64,000 nucleotides of DNA from positions 62,001 to 126,000 of the forward strand of contig NZ_CAJGZK010000001.1 of assembly GCF_904846215.1 (NCBI RefSeq), written 5' to 3'. Under the pieces are notes generated by a model. The model was given only the letters and a program-made list of their open reading frames with translations. It did no database searches and was not told where the DNA came from. The position numbers were made by a program, and so were the translations under genes. Every line of letters starts with the position of its first letter. Position 1 is the stretch's first letter. Shown in pieces: positions 25,588-34,552 of this stretch. The DNA comes from Psychrobacter glacincola. GTDB taxonomy: Bacteria > Pseudomonadota > Gammaproteobacteria > Pseudomonadales > Moraxellaceae.

Positions 25588-27267
25588 ATGACTGACATCT
25601 TATCTGCAATTGCCGCTGAAAACGGCATCATCGAAAGCACTGACACCCCAAATACTGCTCTTAATAACACCGATACTAATAATGAAGCGGCTAGCACAGA
25701 CGCTACTGACGAAAATAAAGTTACCTTTACTGAGCTAAACATCGCCAAGCCAATTCTTAGCGCGCTTGAGCGTAGTGGTTATACTCACCCAACACCTATT
25801 CAAGCAGAAGCGATTCCTTTTGCTCTAGCAGGTCGTGACCTTTTATTGTCAGCGCAAACGGGTAGTGGTAAAACGGCAGCATTCGTCATCCCTGTACTTG
25901 ATCGTTTAAGCCGCGCTACTAGCTTTGACAAACTAACCAAAGCACTTATCCTAACGCCAACGCGTGAACTTGCTCAGCAAGTACATGACAGCGTACGCAC
26001 CTATTCTAAAGATATGCGCGGCCTGTTCTGTGTACCATTAGTTGGCGGCGCACCATACAACGGTCAGATCACTGCTTTGAAAAAAGGCGTTCAAGTTATC
26101 GTTGCGACTCCTGGTCGTCTACTTGACCATATCAATGCGGGCCGCGTTGACTTATCAAGCCTAGAAATCTTGGTACTTGATGAAGCTGACCGTATGCTAG
26201 ACATGGGTTTTGCTGACGATATCAGCGATATCTTACGCGCAGCGCCTACTGATCGTCAGACAATCATGTGTTCTGCAACTTGGGATGGCCCAGTAGGTAA
26301 AATTGCTGCCAGCTTCACTAAGAACCCTGAGCGCGTATCAATCAAAGTAGAATCAGCACACATCGAAGAAAAAGTGTACTACTGTGATGATTTTGATCAC
26401 AAAAACCGTTTGCTTGATAAAATCGTTTGCCAGCAAGATATGGAACAGATCATTATCTTTGCTGCTACCAAACGTAGCACTGAAAAACTAGCAAAACAGC
26501 TACAAGAAGCCGGTCATAAAGCCAGCTTCCTACATGGTGACTTGCCACAAAGCAAGCGTAACCGTATCGTTCAAGACTTGCGTAATGGTAAAGTCAAAAT
26601 CCTAGTAGCGACTGACGTTGCCGCTCGTGGTCTAGACATCCCAGCAATCTCGCACGTAATCAACTATGATTTACCGCGCCAAACTGAAGATTACGTCCAT
26701 CGTATCGGTCGTTGTGGTCGTGCTGGTCGTACTGGTATCGCTATCAGCTTATGTAGCATGGATGACCGTCCACAGCTAAACGCCATCAACCGTTATTTAG
26801 ATCGCAAAATGGAAGTATGTATCATCGAAGGTATGGAACCTAAGAAGACTTATGTACCTAGCGAAAATAAAGGTAATGGTCGTGGCCGTGGTCGTGGTCG
26901 CTCAAGTGGTGGTGGTAATGGTCAAGGCCGTGGTCGCACGGGTGGTGGCTATCAAGGTAATCCTGCTAATGCTCGTGGTCGCTCAAGCGACAGTGCTGCA
27001 ACTGGTCAACGCGCAAGCAATGACAGCGGTTATCAAGGTAAGCCACGTGACGCGTCAGGCAAACCAAATGAGCGCTCAGGTGGCAAGCCGTATCAAGGCA
27101 AGCGCACTGGTGGTCCAAGCCGTGGTGATAGCACTGGCGTTCCACGCGGTGAGCGTGCAGCAACGGGTCGTGGTCGTCCAAGTGGCAGCCAAGGTCGTCC
27201 AGCTGGTCGTGCTGACAGCCGTGGTCAGGGTCGTTCAAGCGGTGGTAACCGTAGTAACAACTCGTAA
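25588..27267 (+). CDS. DEAD-box ATP-dependent RNA helicase with Gly/Arg-rich tail
   Basis: Unwinds structured RNA, likely in ribosome assembly, mRNA decay or cold adaptation. Ordered motifs are Q-motif TFTELNIAKPI..PTPIQ, motif I AQTGSGKT (about residue 88), PTRELAQQ, TPGRLLD, DEAD (about residue 196), SAT, then ATDVAARGLDIP and HRIGRCGRAGRTG. The last 130 residues are almost only Gly, Arg, Ser and Asn (RGRGRGRSSGGG style), an RNA-binding low-complexity tail. The family match is RhlE/CsdA-like, but I do not commit to one name. It follows a long leader and is ended by a strong terminator. Confidence 0.93.
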   Translation: MTDILSAIAAENGIIESTDTPNTALNNTDTNNEAASTDATDENKVTFTELNIAKPILSALERSGYTHPTPIQAEAIPFALAGRDLLLSAQTGSGKTAAFVIPVLDRLSRATSFDKLTKALILTPTRELAQQVHDSVRTYSKDMRGLFCVPLVGGAPYNGQITALKKGVQVIVATPGRLLDHINAGRVDLSSLEILVLDEADRMLDMGFADDISDILRAAPTDRQTIMCSATWDGPVGKIAASFTKNPERVSIKVESAHIEEKVYYCDDFDHKNRLLDKIVCQQDMEQIIIFAATKRSTEKLAKQLQEAGHKASFLHGDLPQSKRNRIVQDLRNGKVKILVATDVAARGLDIPAISHVINYDLPRQTEDYVHRIGRCGRAGRTGIAISLCSMDDRPQLNAINRYLDRKMEVCIIEGMEPKKTYVPSENKGNGRGRGRGRSSGGGNGQGRGRTGGGYQGNPANARGRSSDSAATGQRASNDSGYQGKPRDASGKPNERSGGKPYQGKRTGGPSRGDSTGVPRGERAATGRGRPSGSQGRPAGRADSRGQGRSSGGNRSNNS

Positions 27268-27339
27268 TAACGTCATATTTAATGATTAATAAAGGTTATT
27301 GGTTAAATAACCACTTACTTAATCGGATAAAATAGCATC

Positions 27340-27371
27340 AAAAAGCCAGATACTCGTTATCTGGCTTTTTT
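27340..27371 (+). terminator. Terminator of the helicase gene
   Basis: AAAAGCCAGATA and TATCTGGCTTTT form a 12-bp stem with a 5-base loop, followed by more T residues. Confidence 0.92.
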
Positions 27372-27522
27372 TGTGAGTAATCGTTTTATATGTACCCAAT
27401 TAGCATTAATAAGCCGTTCAAACGAACCAAAACTGCGCCTGTGGTCAATCGTTGCTTGCAGGTCTTTTTTGCCTTGTTTATACTGACAAGCCTTTATTCA
27501 TCGCGTGCTGCGGAGCCATTTG

Positions 27523-28767
27523 ATGCCTGAAATTTCTTACTTAGCTATTGATAGTTTGCCATTAGCCTTTGGTATCATTATGGCTGTTATCGGATTGGTG
27601 TTCTATACTCAAGGATTGCCAAGTAAGTTTTGGCGACGCTTTTATGCCGTATTGCCAGGTATTGTACTGTGCTGTTTTATCCCAGCGACGCTGAATAGCT
27701 TAGGTGTCTTTGCTGATGGTATGGGCGCACAGATTTATGGCTTTACCGCCACTTATCTGCTGCCAGCAAGCTTACTGTTGATGACATTGTCAATGGATGT
27801 GCCAAAGATATTGGGGCTAGGCTGGAAAGCGATAGCCATGTTTTTTGCCGCCAGTATTGCCATCATTATCAGTGGTCCGATCAGCTTGGGTATCGCTAAG
27901 TGGGTGTCACCTGAAATGTTTACCGATGATACATTGTGGCGCGGATTTTCAGCAGTGGCTGGCAGTTGGATAGGCGGCGCGGCAAACCAAGCGGCAATGA
28001 AAGAATTGTTTGGCGTTAGTGATGATTTGTTTGGCATGATGATTTTGGTGGACGCCACCAATGCTTCATTGTGGTTACTGGCTATTCTAGTGATGGCAAA
28101 ACACAGCGCTAAGATCGACAAGTTTTTACGGGCAGATAGCAGTAGTATTGACAATGTCATCGCCGCTGTAGAGAGTTATGAGCGTGATCATGCCCGTCCT
28201 GCCACGCTTAATGATTTGATGGTGATGTTTGGTTTGTGCTTTGCAATGGTTGGCGTGGCGCATTTTGTAGGGGCTCAGATTGCAGGGTTCTTTGCCCCTT
28301 ATAGTTGGGCGGTACAATATAGCTTTGCTAGCTCGTTTTTTTGGATGGTGGTGATAATCACCTTGATAGGGGTAATTTTTTCCTTTACTAAGATACGTCG
28401 CCTCGATCATGTTGGTGCTTCCAAAATCGGTACCGTCTTTATCTTTATATTAATTGCCGCTATTGGTATGCAGATTAATCTGGCAGGTATCGTCTCACAG
28501 TGGCGACTACTGCTGATTGGTTTACTATGGATGAGCATTCACGTGGCGATTATCTTTATAGTCGCCAGAATCATTCGTGCACCGTTTTTCTTTTTGGCAG
28601 TGGGCTCTAATGCCAATACAGGCGGTGCGTCTTCTGCACCGATTGTCGCAACGGCATTTCACCCCTCACTTGCGCCAGTTGGTGTATTTTTGGGTATTTT
28701 GGGCTATGCGGTAGGTACTTTCGGTGGTTATATCAGTACACAGATGATGCGCTTGGTGGTAACTTAA
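27523..28767 (+). CDS. DUF819 family membrane protein
   Basis: A 414-residue integral membrane protein with about eleven hydrophobic segments and short loops. The family signatures are GSWIGGAANQAAMKELF (about residues 151-167) and, near the C terminus, FLAVGSNANTGGASSAPIVATAFHPSL (in two parts). DUF819 members are thought to be permeases, but the substrate is not established. The start at 27523 has GGAG 9 bases upstream; an upstream in-frame GTG at 27505 is less likely. It stands alone between a terminator and the RhuM-Fic gene. Confidence 0.88.
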   Translation: MPEISYLAIDSLPLAFGIIMAVIGLVFYTQGLPSKFWRRFYAVLPGIVLCCFIPATLNSLGVFADGMGAQIYGFTATYLLPASLLLMTLSMDVPKILGLGWKAIAMFFAASIAIIISGPISLGIAKWVSPEMFTDDTLWRGFSAVAGSWIGGAANQAAMKELFGVSDDLFGMMILVDATNASLWLLAILVMAKHSAKIDKFLRADSSSIDNVIAAVESYERDHARPATLNDLMVMFGLCFAMVGVAHFVGAQIAGFFAPYSWAVQYSFASSFFWMVVIITLIGVIFSFTKIRRLDHVGASKIGTVFIFILIAAIGMQINLAGIVSQWRLLLIGLLWMSIHVAIIFIVARIIRAPFFFLAVGSNANTGGASSAPIVATAFHPSLAPVGVFLGILGYAVGTFGGYISTQMMRLVVT

Positions 28768-28890
28768 CCCTAAATATTTTCGAAAAACTTAAAATAATGA
28801 CGGTGTAAACTGCGCTTAATGTCATGTACTATTTATAAAGTTAAGCAATAGTCGGTCAATAACAAATAGGTATCAGTAGAGGGCAAATAA

Positions 28891-29883
28891 ATGACAGTCG
28901 CTGAAAATGATGAAAGTTCTACGGTAGAGATATATCAAAGCGCCGATGGTCAAGCACAGGTAGATGTACGTTTTGGGCAAGAGACAGTTTGGCTGTCTCA
29001 AGCACAAATGACTGAACTATTTGGTCGCGACCAATCAGTGATTTCACGTCATATCGCAAATGCTATAAACGATGAAGAGGTGTCTGAAAAAAGCAATATG
29101 CAAAAAATGCATATTGCAAATTCTGATCGACCCGTAGTCTTTTATGACTTAGATGTGATCATTTCAGTAGGTTACCGTATCAAGTCAGCTCAAGGTGTGC
29201 AGTTTAGACGCTGGGCAACCCAGCGCTTACGTGAATATTTAGTGCAAGGCTATACGCTCAACCAACAACGCTTCGATAAAAACTCAAGCGAGCTACAACA
29301 AGCGTTAAACTTGATTAGAAAAACTGCGCAAAGCCCTGAGCTGAATACTGATGAAGGGCGCGGCTTGATTGAGATTATCAGCCGTTATACGCAAACCTTT
29401 TTATGGCTACAACGCTATGATGAAGGGCTGTTAGATGATCCAGCCGGGCAGGATGGCGGTGTATTGCCCAGTCCGACGGAGGCGATGGCAGCGCTGACGG
29501 ATTTAAAAGTGCAGCTGATGTCACGCGGTGAAGCAACTGAGCTATTTGCTAAGCCTCGCGGTGATGGGTTAGACAGTGTGCTTGGTAATTTACACCAAAC
29601 GGTGTTTGGCGAGCCTGCTTATCCGACTATCGAGAGTAAAGCGGCGCATTTACTGTACTTTATAGTTAAGAATCATCCGTTTACCGATGGCAATAAACGT
29701 AGCGGTGCTTTTCTGTTTGTGGATTTTTTACATCGCAATAAGCGACTGCTCAATGACAACGGTGAAATGGTCATCAATAACACGGGACTTGCTGCCTTAA
29801 CCTTACTGGTCGCTGAATCTGACCCCAACCAAAAAGAAACCTTAATTAAATTAATCATGAATATGCTGTCTTTAGAGGTTTAA
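28891..29883 (+). CDS. RhuM-like/Fic-Doc fusion protein
   Basis: A 330-residue protein combining a RhuM-type DNA-binding N terminus (VWLSQAQMTELFGRDQSVISRHI, with RVKSAQGVQFRRWATQRL-like text following) and a C-terminal Fic/Doc domain. The Fic motif is HPFTDGNKRSG near residues 260-270, with the catalytic His and the phosphate-binding Asp-Gly-Asn-Lys-Arg. Fic enzymes modify target proteins by AMP or phosphate transfer; Doc-like members act as toxins. No separate antitoxin gene is adjacent, so any control may come from the N-terminal domain. A strong AGAGGG ribosome site precedes the ATG. Confidence 0.88.
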   Translation: MTVAENDESSTVEIYQSADGQAQVDVRFGQETVWLSQAQMTELFGRDQSVISRHIANAINDEEVSEKSNMQKMHIANSDRPVVFYDLDVIISVGYRIKSAQGVQFRRWATQRLREYLVQGYTLNQQRFDKNSSELQQALNLIRKTAQSPELNTDEGRGLIEIISRYTQTFLWLQRYDEGLLDDPAGQDGGVLPSPTEAMAALTDLKVQLMSRGEATELFAKPRGDGLDSVLGNLHQTVFGEPAYPTIESKAAHLLYFIVKNHPFTDGNKRSGAFLFVDFLHRNKRLLNDNGEMVINNTGLAALTLLVAESDPNQKETLIKLIMNMLSLEV

Positions 29884-29902
29884 GCAAAAACAAAAAATAG
29901 TC

Positions 29903-30656
29903 TCAAATAAGTCTCACGTCCCAATGCCTTAACGCCAATTTAGGTAATTCAACCAAAGTGCGACGTAGCGCCTCTGACCACTGATGACGGATGGTATTAA
30001 AGTACTCATCATGCTCATCGACCCGGCGGCCTTTGGGCAAGGTTAGACTGTCATTTTTATAAAGCACAAAATCTATCGGCATACCTACTGAAAGATTTGA
30101 GTGAATCGTTGAATCAAATGAAAGCATCAACGCGCGGGCAGCATGCCTGACATCAGTATTATAATTGACAGAACGATCAAGAATGGGCTTGCCATATTTG
30201 CTCTCACCCAACTGGAAGAAGGGGGGTATCTTCAGTGGCTCGAATACAGTTGCCCTCAGGATAAATCATATATAGCTCAGGCGGCTGGCCTTTTATTTGG
30301 CCACCCAGCATAAAAGAGCTGGTAAACGAGCCGTCGACATCCGCATTAGCGACCGCTTTTGCATGGTTCATCTTCTCACGCATACATTCGCCGACCATTT
30401 GCGCGGCGTCAAATAACGTCAACGTGGTATTGAGGTTACTCTCTGTACGCTGGTCAATATCATTTTGCAACTTGGTAAAGACCGCCTGCGAAGTAGCCAA
30501 GCTACCGGCGGTTTGTAATACTATGAAGCGCTCACCCTCGATACCATATTGATACAGTTTTCTGAATGTAGAGATATGATCAACACCCGCATTGGTACGA
30601 GTATCGCTAGCGAAAACCATACCATCTTTTAAGCGAATGGCAGCACAATAAGTCAT
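29903..30656 (-). pseudogene. Anbu-type proteasome-like protease, frameshifted at a C6/G6 run
   Basis: An ancestral-beta-subunit (Anbu) peptidase related to HslV and 20S proteasome subunits. The N terminus MTYCAAIRLKDGMVFASDTRTNAGVDHIS with the catalytic Thr at position 2 is typical; it continues to EGNCIRATEDTP. The frame then breaks at a run of six G at 30221-30226 (six C in the coding sense): with five, the text would continue FFQLGESKYGKPILDRSVNY into the second open frame (29903-30211). The upper frame ends early at 30204. It is either a true inactivation, a slippage site, or a sequencing error in a homopolymer. The partner genes upstream are intact. Confidence 0.85.
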
Positions 30657-30736
30657 AACGTATCCTTAAAGAGGCACAAGGTCAATAAACAAGCATACAT
30701 CTGATACTCAAGTATCTGACATTAACACATCTGACC

Positions 30737-31522
30737 CTATGATAGCCGCGTGACCAGCACTTGACTGTATAGGTTCTCATAACCGCCGCCCATTCTGACA
30801 CCACGTACCGGTGCGGTATCTAAGTAATCGCGTCCGATAGCCACATATACATGCGAGTTTGGTTGAAACGCTTGATTGGAGATATCAAAAGTATACCAGT
30901 AACCCTCTAACCAAGCTTCTGCCCAAGCATGACTGGCCATATGGTTTTCGGTATCGTCATACAGATAGCCTGACACATAGCGTGCTGGAATCTGCTGATC
31001 TCGTAAGAGGCTTATAAACACATGCGTATGGTCTTGGCACACGCCCGCACCAGTAGCAAAAGCTTCAGAAGCCGTTGTCCCAACATGAGTCATATCTGTT
31101 ATAAAAGGCATTTTCATGATAAGGGCATTGGCCATCGCTTTCAGGCTGTCATGGGTGGGGTCTTTTAGGTAAGGGGCTGCAAATTCGCGCATCGCCTCTG
31201 AGCATTTGGTCAAGGGAGTTTGTACAGTAAATAACAAGTAAGGGACGTTGTCCATATCCTCTAATCGCTCGGTATCGGTATTAATCTCAACGATACCTGA
31301 CGCCTGCATTTGTAAGTTATTATGCGCCTCGTTGCGGCTGAGGGTTAGCCAATCGTTGCCGAAGCCGTCTTTTTGGTTGGTCGCTACCTTTGGCAGCATA
31401 ACATCCCACCGATGAATAATTTGGTGTGGTAGTTGCATCGGGGTCATACGAATATACTGTACGCTGCGCTGCGCTAACTCGTCATAATAATAATTGGTTT
31501 GGTGGCTGATTTGAAGTTTCAT
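30737..31522 (-). CDS. Transglutaminase-like cysteine protease family protein of the Anbu locus
   Basis: A 261-residue protein with the N-terminal bacterial transglutaminase domain and a catalytic triad that can be placed: Cys162 in GAGVCQDH, His198 in SHAWAEAW and Asp213 in TFDIS. RYVSGYLYDDTENHMASHAW is the classic family stretch. Members of this family accompany Anbu and the ATP-grasp/alpha-E proteins in many proteobacteria, where they are thought to form a peptide-synthesising and -degrading system. It lies 114 bases after the ATP-grasp gene and 80 bases before the Anbu gene, on the same strand. Confidence 0.92.
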   Translation of the reverse strand: MKLQISHQTNYYYDELAQRSVQYIRMTPMQLPHQIIHRWDVMLPKVATNQKDGFGNDWLTLSRNEAHNNLQMQASGIVEINTDTERLEDMDNVPYLLFTVQTPLTKCSEAMREFAAPYLKDPTHDSLKAMANALIMKMPFITDMTHVGTTASEAFATGAGVCQDHTHVFISLLRDQQIPARYVSGYLYDDTENHMASHAWAEAWLEGYWYTFDISNQAFQPNSHVYVAIGRDYLDTAPVRGVRMGGGYENLYSQVLVTRLS

Positions 31523-31636
31523 AACATCATCCTTTTGTCGTAGCCATTGTCTGGTCTGCTATCCACTCTATTTCTATTGTCTTGTCAAATATGCTGATGT
31601 CTAATGTTCAGGGAATATCTATAATCTGCTGCTATG

Positions 31637-34006
31637 TTAAACGCCTTGCCGCAATATGCTATTGAACTCTTTGGTTATTAGATTAAAGTCACTAAATTGC
31701 TTTGATTTGATCATCTGGTTGGTCAGGCGCGTCAGTTCACGCCAGCGGGTGTTCTCTGGTAGCTCATTGATCCAACACTTAAATTCGAGACTGGCTGCCA
31801 TTGAGTCCTCATCTAATAAAACAGCACGCTCCAGCTGCTCAAAGTGCCGCCCAAGTTGCCAAAAGCAAGTCACCGTCGGATGCTCTTGTTTCATAGCAGC
31901 ATTACACGCATGTAGTTGTAAGGTTGCTGCCCGATAAGTGCCCGCGCTTGATAGGCGCTTAATCAAGTTATATAACTCAGCGGTGTCTTTACCGATCACG
32001 CCCTTAGCCTCTTGGACATTGGTCTCAATTGATTGCACCACATTTGGTATTATTTTTTGTTCCAAATCAGTCATCATCTGCGCTTTCATTACTTTTAACG
32101 ACTCATTTGCATCCGCCTCGAAGCCCAAATGACTTATGAGATGCTGTACTTGTGATTTTTTGAGATCGCCTTTGACCAGCTGTTTCATTATGCTGTCGTA
32201 ATAATAGAGCCGCTCGCTATATCTACCTAGCCAAATCAAATGACTGGCGGTAGACAGTAGCAATATCATCGGGGCATCACCCAGATGTTCATACCCGGCC
32301 TCTATAGGCTGTACACGATCATAATAGTTGGCGTGATCAGTAGCACCATGCTCTAGTGATGAATGGCTATATGAAGATGTCTTGGCAGACGCCAGCAAGC
32401 TATTATTTGAATAAGCAGTATTTAAATCACTATCATCAATGACCCAAGTGTCTTTGATACCGCCACCTTGAGAGGAGTTGACGACCAAGGAGCCTTCAAC
32501 CATGGCTACGCGGGTTAAGCCGCCAGGCACAATATCCACCGAGCCATCGCCATGACTGAGTATAAATGGACGCAGGTCGATGTGGCGCGGCGCGATACCA
32601 TCAGCGACAGCGGTAGGGTTAGTGGAGAGCGAGATGGTTGGCTGAGCAATAAACCCAGCTGGATTTTCCAATAAGCGCTTACGATAGTCGCTGATTTCTT
32701 GTTTGGTAGAAGTCGGTCCGATTAGCATCCCGTAGCCGCCTGAGCCTTGAGTTTCTTTGACCACCAGCTTGTCTAAGTTATCGAGCACATAGCTCAGCTC
32801 ATCAGGCTTACGACATTGATAGGTTTCAATATTAGGCAAGATAGGGTCTTCATCTAAATAGAACTTAATCATATCGGGGACAAAGGGATATAGGCTTTTA
32901 TCGTCTGCTACGCCAGTTCCGGGAGCATTGACGATAACCACAGTCCCAGCTCGATAAGCACTCATCAACCCTGATACGCCCAATATAGAACTGGATTCGA
33001 ATGCTAATGGGTCAATATAGGGGTCATCAATACGCCGATAAATAACATCGACCTGAACTTTACCGCGAATACCTTGCATGTAGACTTTGCTGTCTTCAAC
33101 CACCAAGTCATAACCATGTACCAGCGGTACATTCATCTCGTGCGCTAAAAAAGCATGCTCATAGTAGGCACTGTTAAAACGTCCCGGGGTCAGGATAACA
33201 ATTTGTGGATCATATTTGCTGGTCGAGCTGGCAAGACATTTTTTGAGGCGCTTTGGGTAATCACTGATGCCCAGAATAGGAGTATTCGCAAACATATCAG
33301 ACAATAGTGTCTCTGATATGCTGCGACTCTCAAGCATGTAAGAGACGCCAGAAGGGGTACGCAGATTATCCTCTAATACACAGAATCGACCCGTCTCATC
33401 GCGAATCAAATCGATACCGCTGATGTGCGAATAGATTGGCTTGTCCAGCTCAATGCCCATCATCCAAGGCTCATAGCAACCGCTGGCATAGACGTAGCTG
33501 GCAGGGACGATACCGGCCTTCATAATAGCTTGGTCATGATAGATGTCATGCAAAAATGCGTTAAGCGCCGTTATTCGCTGTTTACAGCCTTTTTCTATCA
33601 GCTGCCATTCACTAGCAGCAATGATGCGTGGAATAATATCAAACGGTATCATTCGCTCGATATTTTTAGCATCGCTATAGACGGTAAAGGTGACGCCTTT
33701 TCGGTAAAAGATGTTTTCTGCTTGTTCGTTTAGATGGTTGAGAGCATCACTGTTGATATTGTCGAGCCAGTTGCCAACCATTTGAGCCACTGGTCGATAT
33801 TGACCTTTGGCAATTTGCAACTCATCGAAGCTTTCTCGCTTTTTTTCATCTTTCTGTGGGGCATTTTTTATGGTGGTCTTGGTAGCATCTGTGGTTGCAG
33901 ACTTGGTTTGTTGTTGAGTCTGATTTTGGCTTTGGCTGCCATTTTCATCTTCATTTTGAGACTGATTCTGGGACTGACTTTGAGATTGGGCTGATTTCTG
34001 ATTCAT
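31637..34006 (-). CDS. Circularly permuted ATP-grasp fused to alpha-E domain
   Basis: A 789-residue fusion. Residues about 65-540 are a type-2 circularly permuted ATP-grasp ligase (family text IPRIIAASEWQLIEKG, then CVLEDNLRTPSGVSYMLESR, YRRIDDPYIDPLAF, VVKETQGSGGYGMLIGP and GLTRVAMVEGSLVVNSSQGG). Residues about 570-785 are an alpha-E domain (MILLLSTASHLIWLGRYSERL). In many genomes these are two genes. The start at 34006 has GAGG five bases upstream; a further ATG at 34021 lacks a proper site. The first 45 residues are low-complexity Gln/Ser/Asn. It is the first gene of the transglutaminase/Anbu operon. Confidence 0.92.
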   Translation of the reverse strand: MNQKSAQSQSQSQNQSQNEDENGSQSQNQTQQQTKSATTDATKTTIKNAPQKDEKKRESFDELQIAKGQYRPVAQMVGNWLDNINSDALNHLNEQAENIFYRKGVTFTVYSDAKNIERMIPFDIIPRIIAASEWQLIEKGCKQRITALNAFLHDIYHDQAIMKAGIVPASYVYASGCYEPWMMGIELDKPIYSHISGIDLIRDETGRFCVLEDNLRTPSGVSYMLESRSISETLLSDMFANTPILGISDYPKRLKKCLASSTSKYDPQIVILTPGRFNSAYYEHAFLAHEMNVPLVHGYDLVVEDSKVYMQGIRGKVQVDVIYRRIDDPYIDPLAFESSSILGVSGLMSAYRAGTVVIVNAPGTGVADDKSLYPFVPDMIKFYLDEDPILPNIETYQCRKPDELSYVLDNLDKLVVKETQGSGGYGMLIGPTSTKQEISDYRKRLLENPAGFIAQPTISLSTNPTAVADGIAPRHIDLRPFILSHGDGSVDIVPGGLTRVAMVEGSLVVNSSQGGGIKDTWVIDDSDLNTAYSNNSLLASAKTSSYSHSSLEHGATDHANYYDRVQPIEAGYEHLGDAPMILLLSTASHLIWLGRYSERLYYYDSIMKQLVKGDLKKSQVQHLISHLGFEADANESLKVMKAQMMTDLEQKIIPNVVQSIETNVQEAKGVIGKDTAELYNLIKRLSSAGTYRAATLQLHACNAAMKQEHPTVTCFWQLGRHFEQLERAVLLDEDSMAASLEFKCWINELPENTRWRELTRLTNQMIKSKQFSDFNLITKEFNSILRQGV

Positions 34007-34029
34007 AAATACCTCGCTCATCCTTGATA

Positions 34030-34108
34030 CTGTCGTACAGTATGGTTAATAGAACGGGCTACGATAGTCAAACTCACCAGTATAATATTTAATACCTGTC
34101 GTACAGTA
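34030..34108 (-). promoter_or_regulatory. Two copies of a CTGTCGTACAGTA operator-like repeat
   Basis: The identical 13 bases CTGTCGTACAGTA occur at 34030-34042 and 34096-34108, 66 bases apart, upstream of the ATP-grasp/alpha-E gene. Each carries the inverted repeat CTGT-CGT-ACAG. Identical sites in front of one operon suggest binding of a dimeric repressor, with possible looping. The spacing (CTGT-N3-ACAG) does not fit LexA (CTGT-N8-ACAG). Confidence 0.55.
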
Positions 34109-34371
34109 CCTGCCCGATACCTGATGTTTATTATATGTCCTATCTAGACTATACAATGTCTATGGGGTAGTACACAACAAGGGTTTGATGCTTTAAGGTT
34201 GCGTAAGCTACGTTAAAATACAAAAATTGAGGCCAATTCTCGTAATTAGATGCAATTGCTATACCATCTATTTTAATAAGCAAAAGTCTGTCACTATAAA
34301 TGTAATAAAATCGTCTCACGGAGCATAGAAAATTATATCTCTAGGCATATCTTTCGCAAAGAGCTATAAGA
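34109..34371. other. Intergenic region between the Anbu operon and mtfA
   Basis: About 260 bases, AT-rich, with no gene. Together with the operator-like repeats and the MITE-like copy it forms a 546-base gap between the divergent ATP-grasp and mtfA genes. Confidence 0.4.
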
Positions 34372-34508
34372 TATAGTTAAAATATCTCAAAAACGCTACA
34401 GTGCTGCGGGTATAAATTTTTTGCAGCCTCTGTCGGCTAGCTACAGCAAGCAAGAAAAATTGATACCAGCAGTACTTGATGTAGCGATATTACTTTTCTC
34501 TGACTATA
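34372..34508. repeat. MITE-like hairpin repeat (copy 4 of 4)
   Basis: A 137-bp element with the same ends (TATAGTTAAAA, CTCTGACTATA) and palindromic arms as the copies at 17920 and 20646. Its centre reads TGTCGGCTAGCTACAGC where the others read TGTCTGCATAGGCACAGC. The copy at 11981 also has TAGCTACAGC, so two central subtypes exist. It lies 44 bases before the mtfA start. Confidence 0.78.
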
Positions 34509-34552
34509 GGATTAATTCTGTCCAAACATTAACATTAGAGGAATAACAGAAC

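Noticed and set aside
26852-27289. A 145-codon Val/Ala-rich frame at the helicase C terminus
   Set aside because: It is the frame-shifted reading of the Gly/Arg codon repeats of the helicase.
34030-34108. LexA/SOS boxes
   Set aside because: The half-site spacing is three bases, while LexA sites have eight; Moraxellaceae also lack classical LexA control.
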